Below the pieces are notes generated by a model that saw only the letters and a list, made by a program, of their open reading frames with translations, ran no database searches and was not told the DNA's origin. The position numbers and the translations under genes are program-made. Shown piece by piece: positions 14,701-19,613 of a stretch of DNA of 19,613 nt. How positions within the stretch are numbered: position 1 is the stretch's first letter; every line of letters begins with the position of its first letter. The DNA lies in assembly GCA_046756405.1 (NCBI GenBank), contig JBHHWH010000047.1, forward strand, positions 1 through 19,613, written 5' to 3'. Origin of the DNA: JBHHWH01 sp046756405. Its GTDB lineage: Bacteria; Actinomycetota; Acidimicrobiia; Spongiisociales; ZC4RG35.

Positions 14701-15958
14701 CGCCTAACAGAACTTGGCCTTCGGTCACCTCCACCACCTGAGACTCGGCGACGGCGATCCGGGAGAAGTCGATATCGTCGAGGAGCGGGTCGGGGGAGAC
14801 CAGAGTGGGAACCGGGTTCTCGATCCTGCCCGTGACCGTGATGCCAGGGGCTCCACCTGCGGGTTCGATGGCGATGAACGGGACCGAAGGCGCTGGAGGT
14901 ACGGGGACACCGACATAGACCTCGAGGTCCACCTCGTCGCCTGCAACCACATCGGTGTCTATGCCGGGGATGCTGGCCAGGAGCTGGTCAACGAAGAAGG
15001 TGTTCTCCCCGAAGACTCGGACCCTGAGATCGCCGAGGGTTGGAGCCGTCGCGTAGCGCTGGTTGTCGTAGGCGAGGAGGTCCTGGCCGTCGAGGAAGGC
15101 GGCCACGGTGGCGCCGGCGGGAAGTTCAAAGAGCTCTTCGATCACGCTCCCGGAAGGGCTCAAGATCTCGCGGCTTGCCACCGTGGCGCCATCCACGTCC
15201 ACCCTGAGGGTCTGGCTGGCATCAGGCCCTCCCTTGGACTCCACAGTGACCAGAGCCCTGAGCCCTCCTGGGACCGCTTCCACTTCGAGTCCAGTGATGG
15301 CGCGGTTGGTGTCGGCGGCGCCAACCGGCTGGAAGCGGGTCCCCAAAGGAGCCAGGCGTTGGGCAGTCTCGCTCAGCTGTCCGTCGGAGATGAGAACGAT
15401 GTCGGTACGACGGTCAGGAGTGAGGAGGGACTCGGCGAGGGCGAAGGTTGCCTCCCAATCGGCGGCGGCAGCGACGGTGCGTAGGGTGTCGACCGCTCGT
15501 TCGAACTCTTCGACACTCCCGCTCTGTTCCAGCAGTAGGAGCGGTCGGTGGGAGGCCACCACGAGGCTGGCCACACCTTCGTCGGGGAGATCGGCCCTCA
15601 GCGCCTTGGCCTCGGAGATGGCCTCTCCAAGGCGGTCGGGAGAGCCGTCGATGGCCGACATGGACCCCGAGGCGTCGATGATGAACACCGTGTGCTCGGC
15701 CAAGGCGGCCTCCTCCATCACCGCAGGACGGGCCAGAGCGATGGCGAACAGGATCACCGCCAGGATCTGGAGGATGAAGAGCAGCGACCAGCGGAGCCTC
15801 TGCCAGGGCTCAGCAGCGGTGATCGCATGGCGGAGGCCGTCCCAGTGGAGCAGCGAGGACACCCTGGTGGGAGGCCGCCTCGGCGTGAGCATGTGCAGAA
15901 CGACGATCGGGACCGCCAATCCCAGCGCGAGGAGCCCTGCCGGGAGGAGCAGGCTCAA
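11678..15958 (-). CDS. Giant membrane protein with three von Willebrand A domains (BatA-like plus VWA/GATase-like)
   Basis: With the TTG at 15958 this is 1,426 residues. The N-terminus is BatA-like: helices at about 2-23 and 58-76, then VWA1 with MIDAS DASGS (95-99), Thr171 and ISDG (Asp192). A long extracytoplasmic-looking region follows, then helices at about 567-586 and 599-616. VWA2 has DASAS (634-638), Thr693 and VSDG (Asp719). A glutamine-amidotransferase-like fold starting at VLVVEG (853) appears interrupted by VWA3, with DTSES (971-975), Thr1053 and FTDG (Asp1081). The protein ends in a helix (about 1394-1409). All three MIDAS sites look intact, so metal-dependent ligand binding is likely. 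It resembles two usually separate genes joined. The TTG overlaps the DUF58 stop (TTGA) and has GGAGGGAGGG upstream; a GTG at 15982 is the alternative. The function is unknown; by context it partners MoxR. Confidence 0.88.
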   Translation of the reverse strand: MSLLLPAGLLALGLAVPIVVLHMLTPRRPPTRVSSLLHWDGLRHAITAAEPWQRLRWSLLFILQILAVILFAIALARPAVMEEAALAEHTVFIIDASGSMSAIDGSPDRLGEAISEAKALRADLPDEGVASLVVASHRPLLLLEQSGSVEEFERAVDTLRTVAAAADWEATFALAESLLTPDRRTDIVLISDGQLSETAQRLAPLGTRFQPVGAADTNRAITGLEVEAVPGGLRALVTVESKGGPDASQTLRVDVDGATVASREILSPSGSVIEELFELPAGATVAAFLDGQDLLAYDNQRYATAPTLGDLRVRVFGENTFFVDQLLASIPGIDTDVVAGDEVDLEVYVGVPVPPAPSVPFIAIEPAGGAPGITVTGRIENPVPTLVSPDPLLDDIDFSRIAVAESQVVEVTEGQVLLGAPDTPLIVAGDAAGVPFFYFAFDLERSNLPVDIAYPILGARMVGALTGVSGAEAPLTVGDPIPVGDTGGTVVDPRGNRVVVSVGDSEPVADLSGFWAVRSEGEEQHRIVAVNPDSSESSLRPVSSLPELRPAPGGAETVGATTVARSILPRILGVLLALLALELWVSWRSRGVSDRQWRWGLVARGSIAVLIVLALADPTFATTSTRVTTVFVVDASASVGTAVDTARAWVESAITDAGDNQWAVVEFGEDARVGTPVGTSPYRRARGVEPDATNIARGLRLAEALLGGETRQRIVLVSDGRHNTGDLQAEVDRLKQLGVVVEVHTVAGGARTDAAVAGITAPNTVSEGERFEATVEVVSTIGAELEVKLYDDLGLIGSRVVGVSPGTTEVVFPVEAASPGLQRLRATVSLAGDAVRENNEARTAVQVEGPDTVLVVEGLDGAADPIVEALVSRGLKLDRVDISQMPGLQELGVYRAVLLVNVPARDINESQMNALDSFVRDLGRGMVVVGGSRAYGLGGYRDTPLEALLPVDSEVEDEERKVDVAEVLLIDTSESMGACHCAAPNQEPIEGGVNKTDISKAAAIVAIDALGSGDEVGLLAFSGNTNWVIPLQELPSRETIDEGVASLRPFGETRIVPALREAAAALAESEKTLKHIILFTDGFTSELAFDEVPKGESLIAAAEEVAAQGITISVVATGEGAEPDLAKVAEMGGGRFYPGRDLDEIPEIFVREARIAARTFINEGEFFPRVTSTARAVRDLASSPPLLGYVATTAKPVAQVHLRVGEPEDPLLASWRVGLGKVAAWTSDGGDKWASLWAGWEGFADFWSTVVRDTFPLGGAEGESLEATISDDLLTISLESAEAWPAGTVTSARVSFPGGRSQEVRLERISESLFQATVPARESGTYAVGVSVNETSVLSATASRSFAAEFLPGPPDSALLEGISTATGGRGEIVASQAFDAEGLEVGVTERSYRWWFLLAAALLWPLDVALRRLRLGRRERPSPPR

Positions 15959-16812
15959 CGCAGGATGCCCTCCCTCCGCCACCCTGTGAGCAGGATCCCC
16001 TCGATGTCGTCCTCAGCGTTCACCGGAATGTATCGAGCGCCGACACCGTGGCTGGCGGCAATGATCTCCTCTATCCACCGGTCTACCCGGTCCCGATAGG
16101 AGCGGGCCACATCCTCGGTGACGCTCACCGTGAGCCGGTTGCCCTCCTCGGTATCGATGAGGTCCAGGTCACCGGAATAGTCCGGATCCAGATCATCGCC
16201 GCAGAGGATATGAATCACGGCAACGTCGGAACCAGAGGAGCGGAGCTGCACCAAGGACCTCCACTCCGGTGTCAGCAGGTCGCTGAAAACAGCAGTGATC
16301 CCGGGGAGGGCGGATTGGCTGAGGAGATGTCCGGTCGCCCTGGTGAAAGGAGTTCCTCCCAAGGGTGTGAGCTGGTCGAGGTAGCTGAAGAGAGCTGGGA
16401 TGGCGGCCCGGCCTGCGAACCGGGGCGGGACTCCGCCGTCGGGGAACGCGTGAACCGTCACCGCGTCGTGGGCGATGAGAGCCACGAACCCCAAGGCCGC
16501 GGCAAGGCGTTTCGCCTGGTCCAGCTTGGCTCCTATCCCCATAGAAGCGGAGGTGTCGATCATCAGACGCACGGTCACCTCGTCGTCGGCCTCATAGAGC
16601 TTGACGAGGACCTGGTCGAGGCGTGCCATGACGTGGTAGTCGATGCGACGAAAGTCGTCGCCGGGGTGGTACTCCCGGAAGTCAGCGAAGTCGAGGGTGT
16701 TGCCGAACCGTTTGGAGACGTGCTCTCCGCCGAACCTGCCCACCAGTCGATTACGGCTGTGGAGTTGGAGTCGCTCCAGGCGCGCCATTAGCTCCGGGCT
16801 GAGGAGGGTCAT
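15955..16812 (-). CDS. DUF58 domain protein with VWA-like fold
   Basis: This is a soluble 285-residue protein of the DUF58 family, almost always encoded next to MoxR ATPases. The family signature DFREYHPGDDFRRIDY spans about residues 44-59, and a VWA-like metal site DTSAS lies at 86-90, followed by a Rossmann-like alternation. There is no signal peptide or membrane helix; many DUF58 proteins have two N-terminal helices, which this one lacks. The ATG overlaps the moxR stop (ATGA), with AGGA seven bases upstream. Its role is inferred to be an adaptor or substrate-binding partner of the AAA+ ATPase; no reaction is known. The family call is firm, the biological role is not. Confidence 0.92.
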   Translation of the reverse strand: MTLLSPELMARLERLQLHSRNRLVGRFGGEHVSKRFGNTLDFADFREYHPGDDFRRIDYHVMARLDQVLVKLYEADDEVTVRLMIDTSASMGIGAKLDQAKRLAAALGFVALIAHDAVTVHAFPDGGVPPRFAGRAAIPALFSYLDQLTPLGGTPFTRATGHLLSQSALPGITAVFSDLLTPEWRSLVQLRSSGSDVAVIHILCGDDLDPDYSGDLDLIDTEEGNRLTVSVTEDVARSYRDRVDRWIEEIIAASHGVGARYIPVNAEDDIEGILLTGWRREGILR

Positions 16813-17825
16813 GGCGTTCCTCGGATCTCCGACTTGGGCTCGGGCGTGCCTCCCAACACCTCCTCGATCAGGACGTCGGCTTCTACTCCGTCGGCGGTGG
16901 CCTGGTAGCCGAGGACCAACCGGTGACGGAGGGCTGCCGGGGCGGCCCAGCGGATGTCCTCGGCACTGACATGGGGGCGTCCGTCGATGAGGGCCCGGGC
17001 CTTGGCAGCGAGGACGATGGACTGGCCGCCCCGGGGTGAGGCACCCCAGCGGACATAGCGCTTGATCGACGGCGAGGCTGTATCCCCCTCAGGGTGGGTG
17101 GCTTCGATGATCAGCGAGACGTACTCGAGGAGGTGGGCGGCGACGGGAAGTTGCGGAGTGAGTTCGATCATTGCCGTGACTCCCTCGGCACTCACCACCT
17201 GAGGCACTTCGGGGATCACCCCGGTCGTCGTGCGGCGAAGGATCTCTTCGAGGATCCTGGCGGGGGGCGGATCCACGGTGACTTTGAAAAGAAACCGGTC
17301 GAGCTGGGCTTCGGGAAGCGGATACGTGCCCTCCAGCTCGATGGGGTTCTGAGTGGCGAGCACCAAGAACGGGTGGGGGAGGGCTCGGGTCTCACCGGCA
17401 ACGGTGACATGACGTTCTTGCATCGCCTCGAGGAGGGCGGCCTGGGTCTTAGGGGTGGCCCGGTTGATCTCATCGGCCAGTAGCAGATTGGTGAACACCG
17501 GACCGGGGCGGTATTCGAAGCTGCGCCTACCCGAGTCGTCTTCTTCGAGGATCTGTGTACCGACGATGTCCGCCGGCATCAGGTCGGGGGTGAACTGAAC
17601 CCTCCCGAACTCCAGACCGATCGCCGCTGCAAACGCCTTGACCAACTCGGTCTTGCCCAAACCGGGTACACCCTCGAGGAGCACGTGCCCACGGGCGAGG
17701 AGACTCACCAGCGTTCTCCTTATCAGGTCTTCCTGGCCGACGATGCGCCGGCCCACGGACTCTTCGATAGCGGCGGCTGCTTCGGCGTAGGCTTCCAGAC
17801 TTCGGTGGTTCAGTTCCTGTGGCAT
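16809..17825 (-). CDS. MoxR-family AAA+ ATPase
   Basis: This is a 338-residue AAA+ ATPase of the MoxR type. It has Walker A GVPGLGKT (52-59), Walker B LLLADE (114-119) running into INRATPKTQAALLEAMQE, sensor 1 ATQNP (157-161) and the typical EGTYPLPEAQLDRF segment. The C-terminal lid holds RYVRWGASPRGGQ. MoxR proteins are thought to remodel or mature partner proteins together with VWA proteins, which here are encoded directly downstream. The frame is open to a TTG at 17852, but the ATG at 17825 has AGGAG five bases upstream and gives the usual N-terminus. It starts seven bases after the stop of the preceding gene, so it is probably co-transcribed with it. Confidence 0.95.
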   Translation of the reverse strand: MPQELNHRSLEAYAEAAAAIEESVGRRIVGQEDLIRRTLVSLLARGHVLLEGVPGLGKTELVKAFAAAIGLEFGRVQFTPDLMPADIVGTQILEEDDSGRRSFEYRPGPVFTNLLLADEINRATPKTQAALLEAMQERHVTVAGETRALPHPFLVLATQNPIELEGTYPLPEAQLDRFLFKVTVDPPPARILEEILRRTTTGVIPEVPQVVSAEGVTAMIELTPQLPVAAHLLEYVSLIIEATHPEGDTASPSIKRYVRWGASPRGGQSIVLAAKARALIDGRPHVSAEDIRWAAPAALRHRLVLGYQATADGVEADVLIEEVLGGTPEPKSEIRGTP

Positions 17826-17832
17826 CTGTCTC

Positions 17833-19428
17833 CTATCGGGCCTGATCGGCAAGAAGGCCGAAGTAGGACTGGACGATCCCCCTCATCGACGGCGGGAGAC
17901 GCAGGGCCTCCAGGGCGTCGGCGGCTTGATTCAGGTATTCGGGAAGTACCTGAGCGTAGGGGACCAGGGACTGGCCCTGCTGTGTGGTGGTGTCGGCACG
18001 ACCGACGATGTCACCCTGGGCGTCTCCCCCTTCTATGTTGACCCGGAGGATGTCGGAAACCGAGCCGAGGTCGATCGGGTCGTACACGCTGGCGGTCTCG
18101 ACGCCAGTGCCGAAATCCTGTCCAGTGGGAGATCCCACCGTACCCTGTCCGCCCTGGCCGCTGGCGTCGCCTGAGCCGGGAGCGACCCCGGAGATCTTTC
18201 CACCGCCCCCGCCCTTCCCCTGACCGCCCCCCTGGCCTCCGGGCTGTCCGGCCTGGGCGCCCGCGCCGCCTTGCTGGCCGTCCTGGCCCGATCCTGAGCT
18301 CTGGTTTCCACCCTCGCCATCACCTTGCCCTTCACCGCCACCGCCTTCCCCTCCGCTGAGACGGGACTCGATTCCGTCGAGGGCTCGCTGGGTCTCGGCG
18401 AGGGCCTGCTGTCCCCGGGCCGCATCCACCGCGGCGCGCTGGCTGGCGGCGGCGCCCCTCAGAGCTTCGGCCGCACCTGCCAGATCACCTCCGGCGAGGT
18501 CGATGGCGGCCTGGTTGAGGAGATCGGCGAGCTGGGGGCTGCCGGCGGCCTGGGAGGCTGCCAGCTCGGCCAGCCGGTCGGCGAGGGCACGGAGTTCGGG
18601 CGCGGAGAGCCCGGACAGGTCTTCGGCCAGGGCCTCGAACTGGGAGGCGGGATCTCCGCCGGCTCCAGCGAGGGGCCGGAGGGCCAGGTCCCGGGCCAGG
18701 CCTTGCACCGCGGCCTTCTTCGCCAAAAGCTCGGGATCGACGTTGGCGTCGAGCCGCTTTTGGGTGTCATCGAGGGCCTCCAGGGCCTCTTCGAGGCTCT
18801 GGGCCTGGCGGAGTTGTTCGGCGAGGCGTTCCAGCTCTGCTGCGATGTCGTCGGCGTTGTTCACGTTCGCCTGCTCGATGGCCTCCGCTAGTCGTTCCAA
18901 ACCTTCGGCCTCGGCTTCTAGGGCCGCTGCCGTGTCGGCGGATAGCGCGGTGCTGTCCCCGAGGGGCGGAAGCAGCCCGACCACCACGGCGATACCCGCT
19001 GCCAGAGCAGCCCGACGCAGACGCTCGGGTTGAGTCCGGAGGGGGACGGCGGTGGCGGGTTCGGCTTCTGAGGCGACTTGGTCGGCTCGGGCCTGAATGA
19101 GCTGGTGGACTTCGCCTTCTTCTCCTTCGAACTCCAGCGCGGTGGTGAAGACGTCCCGGGCGCTGAGACCACGCTCCGCGGCTCGAGCCGCATCCCAGGG
19201 TGTTATCCGCAGGGTGGCGGCACCGATGAGGAGGGCTATGGCGAAGGCCGCGATCCCGGCGAGGGATACTCCCCGAGCGCCCTCCCAGGGGGTCAACCAG
19301 TCGACGGTGAAGGCGAGCAGTACCCCGAGTCCCACGTAGGGGGCGTAGAGCTGAGCGGTGGTGGAGAGCCACGCAAGACGGATTCGGTACCGGACCCGTT
19401 GCAGGAATCCCCTTCTCGTTTCGTTCAA
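17833..19428 (-). CDS. Membrane-anchored coiled-coil / Gly-rich protein of a MoxR cluster, unknown function
   Basis: I do not recognise a defined function. The 531-residue protein starts at TTG 19428; a stop codon seven codons upstream rules out a longer form. Two helices (about 27-46 and 54-73) form a hairpin near the N-terminus, and a third lies at about 140-156. Residues 165-355 are Ala/Glu/Leu-rich and predicted helical, like a coiled coil. Residues about 358-437 are a low-complexity Gly/Gln/Ser linker. The C-terminus (447-531) is ordered-looking, with LVPYAQVLPEYLNQAA and LPPSMRGIVQSYF, a segment I associate with the large membrane proteins (DUF4175-like) encoded beside MoxR/DUF58 genes. 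It is the first gene of the cluster. It may be the membrane scaffold that the ATPase and VWA proteins act with; that is inference. Confidence 0.8.
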   Translation of the reverse strand: MNETRRGFLQRVRYRIRLAWLSTTAQLYAPYVGLGVLLAFTVDWLTPWEGARGVSLAGIAAFAIALLIGAATLRITPWDAARAAERGLSARDVFTTALEFEGEEGEVHQLIQARADQVASEAEPATAVPLRTQPERLRRAALAAGIAVVVGLLPPLGDSTALSADTAAALEAEAEGLERLAEAIEQANVNNADDIAAELERLAEQLRQAQSLEEALEALDDTQKRLDANVDPELLAKKAAVQGLARDLALRPLAGAGGDPASQFEALAEDLSGLSAPELRALADRLAELAASQAAGSPQLADLLNQAAIDLAGGDLAGAAEALRGAAASQRAAVDAARGQQALAETQRALDGIESRLSGGEGGGGEGQGDGEGGNQSSGSGQDGQQGGAGAQAGQPGGQGGGQGKGGGGGKISGVAPGSGDASGQGGQGTVGSPTGQDFGTGVETASVYDPIDLGSVSDILRVNIEGGDAQGDIVGRADTTTQQGQSLVPYAQVLPEYLNQAADALEALRLPPSMRGIVQSYFGLLADQAR

Positions 19429-19448
19429 ATGTCCGTCCCTCGTCGTCT

Positions 19449-19523
19449 AAGACGTCTTCGGCCGGTTCGCGGTTCCCGACGCCGACGCCTCGGCCGGTTA
19501 CGCCCTCCGCCGTCACAATTCAA
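19449..19523 (-). promoter_or_regulatory. Putative control region of the MoxR cluster
   Basis: Upstream of the first cluster gene there is a perfect 10-bp palindrome AAGACGTCTT (19449-19458). A 10-bp direct repeat TCGGCCGGTT occurs at 19458-19467 and 19490-19499, 32 bp apart, about three helical turns. On the minus strand a weak promoter can be drawn: TTGAAT (19523-19518), a 17-base spacer, TAACCG (19500-19495). Its -10 overlaps one repeat. The repeats are seen directly; the regulatory role is a guess. Confidence 0.3.
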
Positions 19524-19595
19524 GCAGTAGTCCCAAATCACGGGAGACTTCGTTGCTGGGGCCAGTTTGCTCCCACGCGCCAGTAACTTTCGCTG

Positions 19596-19613
19596 ATGCC
19601 TATGGGAGACAGC
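19596..19613 (+). CDS. Possible leaderless start of a rightward gene leaving the window
   Basis: ATG at 19596 opens a frame of six codons (MPMGDS) to the window end. TAACTT at 19584-19589 lies exactly six bases upstream, the spacing of a leaderless start, the same pattern as the ccmF start. There is no Shine-Dalgarno. The stretch from 19429 to here is otherwise non-coding as far as I can see. Six codons are too few to judge the product. Confidence 0.28.

Noticed and set aside
18180..18360. Repetitive C-rich tract suggesting a repeat array
   Set aside because: It encodes the Gly/Gln-rich linker in frame; the repeats are codon-level low complexity, not CRISPR or tandem repeats.

Overview
The window is GC-rich and gene-dense, with overlapping genes. 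It looks like a chromosomal segment from an actinomycetote, most probably an Acidimicrobiia-like lineage. The reasons are the GC-rich coding, several candidate leaderless starts (an extended -10 box just upstream of the start codon, with no Shine-Dalgarno), and a valyl-tRNA synthetase of the short, archaeal-like type that I associate with that group. The assignment is an inference, because no rRNA or tRNA gene is present.

Left block (about 122-7296, all minus strand): a compact histidine operon in the order hisG - hisC/HAD - hisB - hisH - hisF - hisA/hisI/hisE - hisD. The seven genes overlap each other by 1-17 bases and together cover every step from PRPP and ATP to histidine. Two enzymes are fused in uncommon ways. 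HisC carries a C-terminal HAD phosphatase that may supply the otherwise missing histidinol-phosphatase. HisA is fused to HisI and HisE. Upstream of hisG there is a previously unlisted short gene for a 22-residue histidine-rich leader peptide. It is followed by an intrinsic terminator and a competing antiterminator pairing, which is a textbook layout for ribosome-mediated attenuation. Its promoter (TTGCCA-17-TAACTT) places the transcript start almost on the leader's ATG.

Middle block (7346-11796, plus strand): valS, divergent from the his operon, then ccmF, a System I cytochrome c haem lyase. Both lack a Shine-Dalgarno and have a -10-like hexamer close to the start. The 3' end of ccmF overlaps the convergent gene by 119 bases.

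Right block (11678-19428, minus strand): a four-gene MoxR cluster. In transcription order these are a membrane/coiled-coil/Gly-rich protein of unknown function, a MoxR AAA+ ATPase, a DUF58 protein, and a giant membrane protein with three von Willebrand A domains. The genes are nearly contiguous (7-base gap, then 4-base overlaps). By analogy with other MoxR-DUF58-VWA (Bat-like) loci, the products probably form a membrane-associated AAA+/VWA assembly. Its substrate cannot be told from the sequence. Upstream of the cluster are a 10-bp direct repeat with a 32-bp period, a palindrome, and a possible divergent leaderless gene that leaves the window.

No insertion sequence, prophage, CRISPR array, tRNA or rRNA was seen. 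The main surprises are the his attenuator, the two his fusions and the triple-VWA protein.
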